Source: Stakelama sediminis (GTDB taxonomy: Bacteria; Pseudomonadota; Alphaproteobacteria; Sphingomonadales; Sphingomonadaceae). Taken from it: DNA of 64,000 bases. The stretch is from contig NZ_JACIJI010000001.1 in assembly GCF_014199335.1 (NCBI RefSeq), positions 682,001 through 746,000 of the forward strand, read 5' to 3'. Below are positions 17,974 through 26,612 of this stretch, one piece after another. The translations under genes were made by a program, and so were the position numbers. Position 1 is the stretch's first letter. Each line of letters opens with the position of its first letter. The notes beneath the pieces are model-generated. The model did no database searches, was not told the origin of the DNA, and saw only the letters and a program-made list of their open reading frames with translations.

Positions 17974-18219
17974 CTACCGGCGCAACAGCGTATCGCGGGC
18001 AATATTGATGCGCCGGGTCAGTTCCGCCGATCCCCCACGGTCGGGATGGACCGCGGAAACCAGACGACGATGGGCGGCGCGAATCGTCTCCGTATCCGCA
18101 TCGGCGCTCACCCCCAAAATAGCCTGTGCCTCATCCCTGGGCATGGTCGGGCGTGCGACCTTGCGCAGATAGCGCCAGACGAGAAATCCGATCACCACGA
18201 GGAGCAGAAGTTTGAACAT
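17974..18219 (-). CDS. membrane-anchored J-domain protein
   Basis: An 81-residue protein: an N-terminal transmembrane helix (MFKLLLLVVIGFLVWRYL) followed by a compact J domain with DEAQAILGVSADADTETIRAAH and the essential HPD triad in SAVHPDRGG. It should recruit and stimulate a DnaK-type Hsp70 at the inner membrane. The order TM then J domain resembles TIM14/Pam18-like proteins. The ATG at 18219 lies one base after the mipZ stop, so translation is probably coupled. An in-frame ATG seven codons earlier is less likely. Confidence 0.8.
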   Translation of the reverse strand: MFKLLLLVVIGFLVWRYLRKVARPTMPRDEAQAILGVSADADTETIRAAHRRLVSAVHPDRGGSAELTRRINIARDTLLRR

Positions 18220-18220
18220 G

Positions 18221-19027
18221 TCAGGCGCTGATCTGCGCATCCTCCTGCATCGGGAGCGCCAGTCCCGTCATCATTTCCCGTAATTCCTGACGCGCGGCGA
18301 CATGGGCCAGCGCCATACCGCCGAATTCGCGCGAATCGAGCATGGTCAGCCCCTTGGGAAACAGTTCGCGATAGATAACCCGCTCCGACAGGCCGGGAAT
18401 CACCCGAAATCCGACACGTTTCGACAATTGTTCGATTGCGGACGAAACCCGGCGCATGTTTCGTGCCTCGATATGTTGCATCCGGTTCCGCAGCACGATC
18501 CAGTCGATGGTACTGCCGTCCGCCTTCGCGCGGGTCTTGCGCGAATCCCAGATCAGTTCGGAGTAAAAGCTGGGGCGCACGACGCGATAGGTATCGGGAT
18601 CGACCTGCCCTATCAGGTCGAAATCGACGAAACTGTCGTTCATCGGCGTGACCAGCGTGTCGGCATTGGTCACCGCGATCCGTGCAAACGGATCGTCGCG
18701 ACCCGGCGTATCGATGACCAGAAAATCAGCACCGGCGCTCAACTGCTCCAGCAGTTCGGAAAACCGGTCCATGCTTTCGCCGTCATGGGTTTCGTATCGC
18801 GGCATCGGCAGGGCATGGCCGGTACGCCGGATCGTCGCCTGCCGGTTATCGAGATACCGCCCCAGCGTACGCTGACGATGATCGAGGTCGAGCGCGGAAA
18901 CCCGTGCCCCTCTGGCCGCAAGCGCAATCGCGACATGCACCGCCGTCGTCGATTTGCCGGTGCCCCCCTTTTCGTTCGCGAACACGATAACGTGCAATCG
19001 GTTCGATCCGTTGCCCAAAACGCACAC
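18221..19027 (-). CDS. mipZ: division plane positioning ATPase MipZ
   Basis: A 268-residue ParA/MinD-type ATPase. The deviant Walker A is VIVFANEKGGTGKSTTAVH near residue 13, followed by ALDLDHRQRTLGRYLDNR, which matches the MipZ-specific DLD-x-RQ-x-x-L-x-R-Y signature, and VIDTPGRDDPFARIA as Walker B. MipZ forms gradients from ParB at the cell poles and inhibits FtsZ, placing the division site at midcell in alphaproteobacteria. The listed start is a GTG; a TTG ten codons later (18997) is an alternative that would begin directly at the first strand. It forms an operon with the J-domain gene and is divergent from panC. Confidence 0.9.
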   Translation of the reverse strand: MCVLGNGSNRLHVIVFANEKGGTGKSTTAVHVAIALAARGARVSALDLDHRQRTLGRYLDNRQATIRRTGHALPMPRYETHDGESMDRFSELLEQLSAGADFLVIDTPGRDDPFARIAVTNADTLVTPMNDSFVDFDLIGQVDPDTYRVVRPSFYSELIWDSRKTRAKADGSTIDWIVLRNRMQHIEARNMRRVSSAIEQLSKRVGFRVIPGLSERVIYRELFPKGLTMLDSREFGGMALAHVAARQELREMMTGLALPMQEDAQISA

Positions 19028-19100
19028 TTCCCTTGTTGATCACCGCGCCCCCCAACCATAGAAGGCGCGACACAGGTTACTTATCCGAGGCAGTTTAAGC

Positions 19101-19949
19101 GTGCAAACGATCCGTCAACCATCCGCACTGTGTGATGCAATCGCCGCATTGCGCGGCGAAGGCGCCCGCATTGCGCTCGTCCCGACCATGGGAGCGTTGC
19201 ATGAAGGCCACATCGCGCTGGTCGAAGCGGCGAAGCGGGCAGCCGACAAAGTGGTGGTTTCCATCTTCGTCAATCCTACACAGTTCGGCCCGAATGAGGA
19301 TCTGGATCAGTATCCGCGCCGCGAACAGGCCGATTCGCGGCTGTTGACCGAAGCGGGCACGGACATTTTGTGGATGCCTGCGGTGGAGGCAATGTACCCC
19401 GACGGCTTCGCCACCTCGATCCATGTTGCCGGCATTACCGCCACGCATGACGGCGCATCACGGCCCACCCATTTCGATGGCGTGGCGACGGTGGTGGCCA
19501 AGCTGTTCAATCAGGTCCGTCCCGATGTGGCACTGTTCGGGGAAAAGGATTACCAGCAGCTTTGCGTGATCCGCCGGATGACGCAGGATCTGGATTTCGA
19601 CATCGCCATCCAGGGCGTGCCGACCCAGCGCGCGGATGACGGCCTCGCGCTGTCGTCGCGCAACATCTATCTGACGGAGGAGGAACGCGCCAAGGCGGTG
19701 ACGCTGCCCCGCGCGCTGGGCGTGGCGGCGCGCGACATTGCGCGTGGCGGCGAGGTGGCGGCGGCGCTGGAACAGGCGCGCGAGACGCTGACCAAAGCGG
19801 GATTCGATGTCGATTATGTCGATATCGTCGAAGAAGACACGTTCGGTCCGCACAATCCCGAAAAGCCCTCCCGCATCATCGCGGCTGCAAAAATGGGCGC
19901 GGCGCGGCTGATCGACAATGTGGTCGTTGAGGTCAGGGATGATGCGTAG
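19101..19949 (+). CDS. panC: pantothenate synthetase
   Basis: A 282-residue enzyme that condenses pantoate and beta-alanine with ATP to give pantothenate. The nucleotidyltransferase signature is in PTMGALHEGHIALVEAA near residue 31; VFVNPTQFGPNEDLDQYPR-type contacts (here IFVNPTQFGPNEDL) and LFGEKDYQQLCVIRRM follow, and ALSSRNIYLTEEER is the KMSKS-like loop region. The start is GTG with GAGG about ten bases upstream. Confidence 0.95.
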   Translation: MQTIRQPSALCDAIAALRGEGARIALVPTMGALHEGHIALVEAAKRAADKVVVSIFVNPTQFGPNEDLDQYPRREQADSRLLTEAGTDILWMPAVEAMYPDGFATSIHVAGITATHDGASRPTHFDGVATVVAKLFNQVRPDVALFGEKDYQQLCVIRRMTQDLDFDIAIQGVPTQRADDGLALSSRNIYLTEEERAKAVTLPRALGVAARDIARGGEVAAALEQARETLTKAGFDVDYVDIVEEDTFGPHNPEKPSRIIAAAKMGAARLIDNVVVEVRDDA

Positions 19950-19951
19950 AG

Positions 19952-19978
19952 GTTAATCCTGTTAACCACGTTAACCAT
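19952..19978. repeat. three 9-bp tandem GTTAAYCMY repeats
   Basis: GTTAATCCT, GTTAACCAC and GTTAACCAT follow one another without spacers, just after panC and about 60 bases before the Sel1 gene. The last copy contains TTAACCAT, which resembles a CtrA half-site, although the 9-base period differs from the classical TTAA-N7-TTAA spacing. A TGACGTCA palindrome lies shortly downstream at 19991-19998. Confidence 0.5.
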
Positions 19979-20036
19979 TTGTTGAAGCTCTGACGTCAAA
20001 CCCTGTCTGTGATGGAACAGCAAAAGGGGATCCGTC

Positions 20037-20333
20037 ATGGCGAACAGCCTCAAGAGCGCACGATTTCTGATTGAAAGCCGCATCGACGACGCGGCACGTG
20101 GGGACATGGAAGCCTGTTTCGAACTGGGCGTGATCTATTCGAGCGGTGCGCAGGGCGCGCTGATCGACCTGATCGAAGCGCATAAATGGTTCAATCTGGC
20201 GGCCGTCAACGGTGACGTTCGTGCCCAGGAATGGCGCGCGGAAATTGCCGAGGACATGACTGCGGCGGAAATCGCCGAAGCGCAGAAACAGGCGCGTGCC
20301 TGGCTGCACATGGCGCAACCGCGCGCGGCGTGA
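20037..20333 (+). CDS. Sel1-repeat-like small protein
   Basis: A 98-residue, mostly helical protein. The central part ACFELGVIYSSGAQGALIDLIEAHKWFNLAAVNGDVRAQEWRAEIA-type layout (split here for brevity: FELGVIYSSG then EAHKWFNLAA then AEIAEDMT) matches one Sel1/TPR-like repeat and a half, with the AHKWFNLAA helix as hallmark. Sel1 proteins are scaffolds for protein contacts. GGGG lies close to the ATG. The gene stands alone between panC and topA, with a repeat-rich upstream region. Confidence 0.75.
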   Translation: MANSLKSARFLIESRIDDAARGDMEACFELGVIYSSGAQGALIDLIEAHKWFNLAAVNGDVRAQEWRAEIAEDMTAAEIAEAQKQARAWLHMAQPRAA

Positions 20334-20464
20334 AGCGCCCCGGCACAGGCCGTTGCGAGCTTTGCCCCGCCCTGTCCGTTGCCAAAAAGCGGACAGTGTC
20401 CGCACCGCACCGGCTGGTCGTTAAAACTGCGTTTACCGCGTAGCTTGCGCCAGGCAAGGCAAGG

Positions 20465-23008
20465 TCAGTCCTTCTTCGCCGCCGCCTTTTTCTTCGCAGG
20501 CGCTTTCTTTTTCGCCGCCGGCTTCTTGACCGCGGTTTTGCGGCCTTTCTTTTTCGCCGGGCCCTTGGCGGCCTTTTCGTCGATCAGCTGCGCCGCTTCC
20601 TCCAGCGACAGCTTGTCCTGCTCGATTGTCTTAGGCAGCGTCGCATTGGTCGTGCCGTCGGTGACATAAGGGCCGTAGCGCCCTTCCATCAGCTTGATTT
20701 CTTCGTCGGTGCGCGGATGCTTGCCGAGGATTTTCAGTGGTTCACGACTGGCGCGTGCGCGCGGCCCCTTTTCCGCCGCTTCGGCCAGCTTGACCACAGC
20801 CGCATTCATGCCGGTTTCGAACACTTCCTCCGTCGAACCCAGTCGGGCATATTTGCCGTTATGCTTCAGATACGGGCCATAGCGCCCGATCGCAGCCTCG
20901 ATCGGCTCGCCGGTTTCGGGATGATTGCCGATCATGCGCGGCAGGCTGAGCAGTTTCAGTGCCCATTCGAGGTCGAGGTCGCCCGGTAAGTCCTTGGGGA
21001 TCGAAGCGCGCTTCGCCTCCTTGCCCTCACCAAGCTGGATATAGGGGCCGAAGCGCCCTGATTTGCGTTCGACCTCCAGCCCGGTTTCGGGGTCTTTACC
21101 CAGCGATTCCGGCCCCGTATCCTCTCCCGCATCGCCACCCGGCTGCGCGAACCGACGGGTATATTTGCACTCCGGATAGTTGGAGCAGGCCACGAACGCG
21201 CCGAATCGCCCGCCACGCAGCGCAAGGCGCCCTTCCCCGCAATTGGGGCACAGGCGCGGGTCGGACCCGTCGGCATTGGGCGGAAACAGATAGGGTTCGA
21301 GGAATTTGTCCAGTTCTGCCGTCACTTCAGACGGCTTGAACTCCATCACCTCGCTGGTGCGCGGTTTGAAATCCTTCCAAAAGTCTTCGAGCACCGCCTG
21401 CCACGCGGCACGGCCCCCGGACACGTCGTCCAGTTCCTCCTCCAGCCCGGCGGTGAAATCGTAATTCACATATTTCTGGAAGAAGCGTTCGAGGAACGCG
21501 GTCAGCAGGCGTCCGGTCTCTTCGGCAAAAAAACGGTTCTTTTCGGTGCGCACATAGGCGCGATCCTTGAGCACCTGAATGATCGAGGCATAGGTGGACG
21601 GCCGTCCGATGCCCAGTTCCTCCAACCGCTTGACCAGCGACGCTTCCGAAAAGCGCGGCGGCGGCTGGGTGAAATGCTGTTCGGCGTCGACCGCCTTTTT
21701 GGCGGGCGAATCGCCCTCGCGCAGCATCGGCAGGCGCCGCGAATCCTCATCATCGGCATCGTCGCGCCCTTCCTCGTACAGTGCAAGAAAGCCGGGAAAG
21801 AGCACCACCTGACCGGTCGCGCGCAGCGCGTGACGACCGGTGCCGTCCTCCATCTCGACCGTGGTGCGCTCCATCCGTGCGGACGCCATCTGGCTCGCCA
21901 GCGCGCGCTTGAAGATCAGGTCATACAGTCTGGCATGATCGCCCGACCCGGCGCGATCCTTTGAAAAGTCGGTGGGGCGAATCGCTTCGTGCGCTTCCTG
22001 CGCATTCTTCGCCTTGGTCTGATACTGGCGCGGTTTTTCGGGGACATAGCCGCCGTCATAACGCGTCTGAATCGCCTTGCGCGCATCCGCAATGGCGCCG
22101 CCGTCCATCTGCACGCCGTCGGTACGCATATAGGTGATCGCGCCATCCTCATACAGCGCCTGCGCGATCCGCATCGTATGGCTGGCGGCAAAGCCCAGCT
22201 TGCGCGCCGCTTCCTGTTGCAGGGTGGAGGTGGTGAAGGGGGGCGGCGGGTTACGCATCGCCGGCTTGGTCTCGACCGACACGACGCTGAAGCGCCCGGC
22301 CTCGACCGCTTCCTTCGCACGCATCGCCATGCCTTCATCGCCGATCGACAGACGATCTAGCTTTTCGCCGTCGAAGCGTACCAGCCGCGCATCGAACAGC
22401 GTGCCGTCCTGCTCCATGCGCGCGATGACCGACCAGTATTCGGTCGCGACGAAGGATTCGATCTCGCGCTCCCGCTCAACGATCAGGCGCAATGCCACCG
22501 ACTGCACGCGTCCCGCCGATTTGGCACCCGGCAGCTTGCGCCACAGCACCGGCGACAGGGTGAAGCCGACCAGATAGTCGAGCGCACGCCGCGCTCGGTA
22601 TGCGTCGATCAGGTCGGTATCCAGCCCGCGCGGATGCGCCATCGCGTCGGTCACGGCCTTTTTGGTGATCGCGTTGAAGGTGACGCGCTCGACATCGGCG
22701 GGCAGCGCCTTTTTCTTCGCCAGCACCTCCTGCACGTGCCAGGAAATCGCTTCGCCTTCACGGTCGGGGTCGGTGGCGAGGATCAGGCGGTCGGCCTGTT
22801 TCGCGGCGTCCGCAATCGCCTTGAGCTGCTTCGACTTGTCGGCATAGGGCTCCCACTCCATCGCGAAGCCGTGTTCGGGATCGACCGACCCGTCCTTGGG
22901 CGGCAGGTCGCGGACATGGCCATAGCTCGCCAGAACCTTGAAGTCCTTGCCGAGATATTTCTCGATGGTTTTCGCCTTGGCGGGCGATTCGACGATGACA
23001 AGCTGCAT
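20465..23008 (-). CDS. topA: DNA topoisomerase I
   Basis: An 847-residue type IA topoisomerase that relaxes negative supercoils. The TOPRIM domain occupies the N-terminus (VIVESPAKAKTIEKYLG; ATDPDREGEAISWH near residue 80), and the catalytic tyrosine is Y293 in ITYMRTDG. One four-cysteine zinc finger is visible (LCPNCGEGRLALRGG ... ACSNYPECKYT), followed by repeated FGPYIQLG / YGPYLKHNG / YGPYVTDG modules of the C-terminal domain. The last 30 residues are an Ala-Lys-rich tail, common in sphingomonads. It is monocistronic. Confidence 0.97.
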   Translation of the reverse strand: MQLVIVESPAKAKTIEKYLGKDFKVLASYGHVRDLPPKDGSVDPEHGFAMEWEPYADKSKQLKAIADAAKQADRLILATDPDREGEAISWHVQEVLAKKKALPADVERVTFNAITKKAVTDAMAHPRGLDTDLIDAYRARRALDYLVGFTLSPVLWRKLPGAKSAGRVQSVALRLIVEREREIESFVATEYWSVIARMEQDGTLFDARLVRFDGEKLDRLSIGDEGMAMRAKEAVEAGRFSVVSVETKPAMRNPPPPFTTSTLQQEAARKLGFAASHTMRIAQALYEDGAITYMRTDGVQMDGGAIADARKAIQTRYDGGYVPEKPRQYQTKAKNAQEAHEAIRPTDFSKDRAGSGDHARLYDLIFKRALASQMASARMERTTVEMEDGTGRHALRATGQVVLFPGFLALYEEGRDDADDEDSRRLPMLREGDSPAKKAVDAEQHFTQPPPRFSEASLVKRLEELGIGRPSTYASIIQVLKDRAYVRTEKNRFFAEETGRLLTAFLERFFQKYVNYDFTAGLEEELDDVSGGRAAWQAVLEDFWKDFKPRTSEVMEFKPSEVTAELDKFLEPYLFPPNADGSDPRLCPNCGEGRLALRGGRFGAFVACSNYPECKYTRRFAQPGGDAGEDTGPESLGKDPETGLEVERKSGRFGPYIQLGEGKEAKRASIPKDLPGDLDLEWALKLLSLPRMIGNHPETGEPIEAAIGRYGPYLKHNGKYARLGSTEEVFETGMNAAVVKLAEAAEKGPRARASREPLKILGKHPRTDEEIKLMEGRYGPYVTDGTTNATLPKTIEQDKLSLEEAAQLIDEKAAKGPAKKKGRKTAVKKPAAKKKAPAKKKAAAKKD

Positions 23009-23102
23009 GGGGTGCCGTGCGTTCCTTACATGTGCGTACGCGCGAGGATGAAGAGCGATCTAGTCAATCGTCAAGCCGATGCAAACCGGCCATGCGTCGA
23101 TT

Positions 23103-23750
23103 TCAGGCAAAAACCTCCGCAAGTTCCGATGTCCGGCCGCTCAGCAGTTCGTAAACCGCCACGGACAAATACCAGCCCAGAACGGTCGGCGTAACCGCCA
23201 GGATGTTGGCCAGCAGCACCAGCGGTATGGAAACGCCCCGGCCAAGCCCCTCCCAATATCCGACCAACCCTGCTCCCACCAACATCGGCCCCCAGATCAA
23301 CAGACCGCAGAGCGCGATAGGAATCACATGCCCATTGGTTCGACGCCAGCTTTCGCCTATCGCTGCGCCGACGGGTTCCCTCTCAGCAATAGCCACGGGA
23401 ACGGCGATGGACCAGCGTACCCACAGGTAGAGGCCGGGCAGGATCAGCAGAACCACTCCCAATGCCGTTCCTATCCCGACAAGCAACGCGACACCGAAAA
23501 ATGTCCCGAATCCTCCCGGATGTGAAAGAAAATCGGGCTGCATCGGCAGCAGTCGCCGCACCACAAAATATTGGGCTGCGATAGCGCCCATACTGAACGG
23601 CAGGGACGAAAAGGAATCAGGGCGATACAAATCCCCCGCCACCCCCAAAGCCAGCAAGGCGATGAGTGCAACCAACCCCGGCGCCATCTTCTCCGCCAGC
23701 ATATCAAACGTCCGCGTCAATAGTGTCCGCGCATCGAAATCCGTTTCCAT
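23103..23750 (-). CDS. hypothetical multi-pass membrane protein
   Basis: A 215-residue protein with about five hydrophobic segments (for example MAPGLVALIALLALGVAGDLY, ALLVGIGTALGVVLLILPGLYLWV, PIALCGLLIWGPMLVGAGLVG). The middle motif LPGLYLWVRWSIAVPVAIAE followed by SWRRTNGHVIPI resembles the glycerophosphodiester-phosphodiesterase membrane domain and YciC-like proteins, which share an L-P-G-x-x-L-x-x-R-x-x-x-xxP pattern. The ATG at 23750 follows AGGGGG. Function unknown. Confidence 0.65.
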   Translation of the reverse strand: METDFDARTLLTRTFDMLAEKMAPGLVALIALLALGVAGDLYRPDSFSSLPFSMGAIAAQYFVVRRLLPMQPDFLSHPGGFGTFFGVALLVGIGTALGVVLLILPGLYLWVRWSIAVPVAIAEREPVGAAIGESWRRTNGHVIPIALCGLLIWGPMLVGAGLVGYWEGLGRGVSIPLVLLANILAVTPTVLGWYLSVAVYELLSGRTSELAEVFA

Positions 23751-23827
23751 TAAGCCCCCTTTTCGCGCCGCCTTCTGCCCGGACCTCATCCCCATCCGAT
23801 GCGTTCGTCGATGCACAGGAGGACAGC

Positions 23828-24526
23828 ATGGCCCATTTTCCCCTTTGGCTCCATAGCGTTGCGATTGTTTCTATCGCGGTGGGATTCGCGTGTGCGGCGT
23901 GGATCGTGGCAGATGAAATCCGCCATCCGCAGAAGATGCCGATCATGAACTGGGTGTGGCCGCTGACCGCATTGTTCGGCAGCGTCCTGTGGCTGGCCTT
24001 CTATCTGCGCTTCGGGAGGAATGTCGGCGAACAGCCCGACGAGACGCCGATGCATATCGCGGTCGCCAAGGGGGCGTCGCATTGCGGCGCTGGCTGTACG
24101 CTGGGCGACATCATCGTCGAATGGGCGGCGTTCGCGTTCCCGGCCATCGCGGTGTTTTTCGGCTGGCACCACTGGACCGCGGAAAAGACCTTTGCGGTGT
24201 GGATACCCGACTTCATCCTCGCCTTCGCAATCGGCGTGGTGTTTCAGTATTTCACCATCGCTCCGATGCGCGACCTGTCGTTCGGAAAAGGGGTATGGGC
24301 GGCAATCAAGGCCGATACGCTGTCGATCACCAGCTGGCAGGTCGGCATGTACGGCCTGATGGCGATCGGGCAGTTTTTGTGGTTCAAACCCGCCTATGGC
24401 CATATCGCGGAAGTGAAAATGCCGGAATTCTGGTTCCTGATGCAACTGGCGATGCTGGGCGGCTTCGCCACCGCCTATCCGACCAACTGGTGGCTGGTAA
24501 GGGCTGGGGTTAAGGAGAAGATGTAG
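23828..24526 (+). CDS. DUF4396 domain-containing membrane protein
   Basis: A 232-residue membrane protein. Family features are IVADEIRHPQKMPIMNWVWP, the conserved SHCGAGCTLGDIIVEW segment with Cys-x3-Cys near residue 87, and the late MPEFWFLMQLAMLGGFATAYP followed by NWWLVRAGVKEKM. Five or six transmembrane helices are evident. The ATG at 23828 has a near-perfect AGGAGGACAGC ribosome site. DUF4396 genes sometimes neighbour copper or heavy-metal genes, but nothing of the kind is adjacent here. Confidence 0.8.
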   Translation: MAHFPLWLHSVAIVSIAVGFACAAWIVADEIRHPQKMPIMNWVWPLTALFGSVLWLAFYLRFGRNVGEQPDETPMHIAVAKGASHCGAGCTLGDIIVEWAAFAFPAIAVFFGWHHWTAEKTFAVWIPDFILAFAIGVVFQYFTIAPMRDLSFGKGVWAAIKADTLSITSWQVGMYGLMAIGQFLWFKPAYGHIAEVKMPEFWFLMQLAMLGGFATAYPTNWWLVRAGVKEKM

Positions 24527-24612
24527 GAAGCGACAAAGCTTTGACCCGCTTATGGGTGCCTGGTGTTGCGACAAACCCGTCATTAAGAAATTGAAACGAA
24601 GATATCTTTGTT

Positions 24613-24762
24613 ATGCCTGATCGAAAACGTCTTCGCTCTTTGGATGAATTCGAGCCACCCGCCTGGCATACTCGCCCAAAACAACAGCTCCTCACAATTC
24701 GGATGATCCTAGGGATTGTTATGATGGCGGCAATCGGCGCCCTGATCGGTCTGTGCGCATAG
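24613..24762 (+). CDS. small hypothetical membrane protein
   Basis: A 49-residue frame with a polar, basic N-terminus (MPDRKRLRSLDEFEPPAWH) and one C-terminal hydrophobic helix (MILGIVMMAAIGALIGLC). The topology and composition look like a genuine small membrane protein rather than a chance frame. The ribosome site is weak. No family is recognised. Confidence 0.45.
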   Translation: MPDRKRLRSLDEFEPPAWHTRPKQQLLTIRMILGIVMMAAIGALIGLCA

Positions 24763-24804
24763 GTTCCAGACGGTCATTTCCAAGCCGCTTGTGCGCTTCT
24801 ACCC

Positions 24805-24990
24805 CTAATCAATCGCATCCTTGACCGCCTTGCCTGCCAGCAGGCCGAGCACGAGGAAGATCAGGAATAGTGCAAGCGCGATGAAGAACAGGATTTTGGC
24901 AATCCCGATGAACGCACCGGCGATCCCGCCAAAGCCCAGCACGGCGAATACGACGCCGACGATCAGGAACAGGAATGCAAGTTTCAGCAT
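24805..24990 (-). CDS. DUF1328 (UPF0391) small membrane protein
   Basis: A 61-residue protein made of two hydrophobic helices. [20 protein letters not shown] and [19 protein letters not shown] are the conserved parts of the DUF1328/YtjA family, where GF-x-GIAG-x-x-x-GIAKILF is diagnostic. The role is unknown; homologues are often stress-induced. It lies downstream of dps, separated by a terminator, so it is likely transcribed on its own. Confidence 0.82.
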   Translation of the reverse strand: MLKLAFLFLIVGVVFAVLGFGGIAGAFIGIAKILFFIALALFLIFLVLGLLAGKAVKDAID

Positions 24991-25059
24991 GATATAAACC
25001 CCGGTTGATGATGCTGTTTTCAGCGCTCGTGCCCGGCTTTCGTTCCCTGTCTTGCCCAT

Positions 25060-25092
25060 AAAAAACGCGCCCGGCCAGCGACCGGACGCGCT
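25060..25092 (-). terminator. intrinsic terminator of dps
   Basis: On the minus strand, CGCGTCCGG and CCGGGCGCG form a 9-bp stem with one G-U pair around a TCGCTGG-type loop and are followed directly by six T. It begins about 25 bases after the dps stop. Confidence 0.75.
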
Positions 25093-25115
25093 CTTTATTC
25101 GGTTTTAGCTGTCGC

Positions 25116-25613
25116 TCAGTCCCGGCGGCTGGCCTCGAACAGGAACCATGCCCGCTCTTCCGCTTCGTCGGTCCAGTCGTCCAGAATACCGCTGGTGGCA
25201 TTGTCCTTTGCCTCGTCAACAATGTCCTTTGCCTTGCGAAGCGTTTCGACGAGCTTCAGATTATCCTCGCGAAGCTCTTTCAGCATGTCCGCCGGCTTCA
25301 CGAATTCGGCATCATTATCCGTCAGCGTCTGATGCCGGGCAATGTCGCCGATCGACCGCAGCGTCGTGTTGCCGGTCTTGCGAACGCGTTCGGCGATGGC
25401 ATCGGTGGTGCCGAGTATCTGTGCGGCCTGATCGTCGAACATCAGGTGGTAATCACGGAAATGCGGACCCGATACATGCCAGTGAAAGTTCTTCGTCTTG
25501 AGATACAGCGCGAAGGAGTCGGCCAGAATGCCGTTCAGTGCTTGCGCTACGGACTTCGCCTCGTTGCTGGCGATATCGGTGGGTGTGTCGAGTTCGGAAA
25601 TAGTGTCTGCCAT
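25116..25613 (-). CDS. dps: DNA starvation/stationary-phase protection protein Dps
   Basis: A 165-residue ferritin-like protein that forms dodecamers, binds DNA and oxidises Fe2+ with H2O2. The ferroxidase region is KTKNFHWHVSGPHFRDYHLMFDDQ near residues 40-63, with the conserved HWHV-x-G-x-x-F-x-x-x-H and D-x-x-x-E-type ligands (FDDQAAQILGTTDAIAERVR). The N-terminal extension is acidic rather than lysine-rich. It is followed by an intrinsic terminator. Confidence 0.93.
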   Translation of the reverse strand: MADTISELDTPTDIASNEAKSVAQALNGILADSFALYLKTKNFHWHVSGPHFRDYHLMFDDQAAQILGTTDAIAERVRKTGNTTLRSIGDIARHQTLTDNDAEFVKPADMLKELREDNLKLVETLRKAKDIVDEAKDNATSGILDDWTDEAEERAWFLFEASRRD

Positions 25614-25715
25614 GGATTTTTCCCTTCCAGAATTTCGATTCGATATAACAACGAACAGTACCGCAAATGGCTCCGCGCCATCGCCCTAAATCCTCCGATC
25701 AGGCTTATCGAATTT

Positions 25716-26282
25716 TTAGATCAGGCGCAGCGCCTGCAACGCTGCAATGGCGCCCGCGAACAGCAGGACAATGCCTGTACCGATCCGCCACCAGCGCATC
25801 GGCAGGCGGCGCCATTGTTCCTCGCCCAGCATGATCGCCGCGGTGCATGGCACCATCGCACCGATCACGGTTCCCACGCCCGCCAGCACCGGATAGGCAC
25901 CGGCGATCGCAAAGCCCATGGCAAGAAACTGGGTGGAATCTCCGAACGCGAGGATGAAGAGGCCGAGAAAGGCCGTCGGGAACGCACCGATTCGCCAGCC
26001 GCTCAGCCGGTCCGGTTTGGGCAGCCGCCAGATCGCACCACTGCCCGCAAATAACAGCGCCAATGCCAGCATCAGCGTGCGGGCATTGGGGTTGAGGATC
26101 GGCCGCACCGCCATCGCCGCCGCCACGGCAAGCGCCGTCGCCAGCGTTACTGCCAGGAACTGCGCAATGAAAATCGTTACCGGTGCCCGATACCGGTCCG
26201 CCAGAATCGCCGCGAGCCAGGGCGGGCGATCCCCGGCCTGCACCAGCAATGCCGCGATGACGGCGGGGACCAGTGCATCCAT
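25716..26282 (-). CDS. TMEM165/GDT1-like membrane protein
   Basis: A 188-residue protein with six predicted helices in two halves, as in the UPF0016/GDT1 family of Ca2+/Mn2+ antiporters. The signature E-x-G-D-[KR]-[ST] appears in altered form: VQAGDRPPWLAA in the first half (Glu replaced by Gln) and LAFGDSTQFLAM in the second (Glu replaced by Ala or Phe by frame of alignment). Its size and the repeated motif position support the family; the missing acids raise doubt about ion transport. The next gene begins nine bases upstream on the same strand. Confidence 0.65.
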   Translation of the reverse strand: MDALVPAVIAALLVQAGDRPPWLAAILADRYRAPVTIFIAQFLAVTLATALAVAAAMAVRPILNPNARTLMLALALLFAGSGAIWRLPKPDRLSGWRIGAFPTAFLGLFILAFGDSTQFLAMGFAIAGAYPVLAGVGTVIGAMVPCTAAIMLGEEQWRRLPMRWWRIGTGIVLLFAGAIAALQALRLI

Positions 26283-26291
26283 GAAAAGCCG

Positions 26292-26612
26292 TCAGCCGTT
26301 CAGGCGGACGGAACAGGCGGCCGCGAACAGCGTCTCGGCATCCTGATCGTCGCCATAGCCCACGGCATCGCGAAGAATGTCGAGCCATCCCCGTACCAGA
26401 ACGCCGCGTTCGCCGCGCGCCAGTGCCGAATCGATTGCGTGGAGCACCGTCAGCGCCGGTCGAATGCCGTTATCCCGCGCCATTCTGCGCATCGTTTCCA
26501 CCTCCAGTGCGATCTCGCACGGCCGGGCGGCCGACATCCGCACACTGACAGCGTCGATTCGGTCCATCAGCTCCTTGACCACCATTGGATTGGGCATCGC
26601 CGTACTTGCCAT
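26292..26612 (-). CDS. hypothetical protein
   Basis: A 106-residue, predicted all-helical cytoplasmic protein with segments VVKELMDRIDAVSVRMSAA, IALEVETMRRMARDNGI and VLHAIDSALARGERGVLVRGW. The ATG at 26612 is preceded by AGGGGGAA. It lies nine bases upstream of the GDT1-like gene, so the two probably form one transcript. I do not recognise the family; no metal or catalytic motif is obvious. Confidence 0.6.
   Translation of the reverse strand: MASTAMPNPMVVKELMDRIDAVSVRMSAARPCEIALEVETMRRMARDNGIRPALTVLHAIDSALARGERGVLVRGWLDILRDAVGYGDDQDAETLFAAACSVRLNG

Noticed and set aside
20372..20396. CTGTCCG/CGGACAG hairpin between the Sel1 and topA genes as a terminator
   Set aside because: No T tract on either side and an 11-base loop; termination is unsupported.
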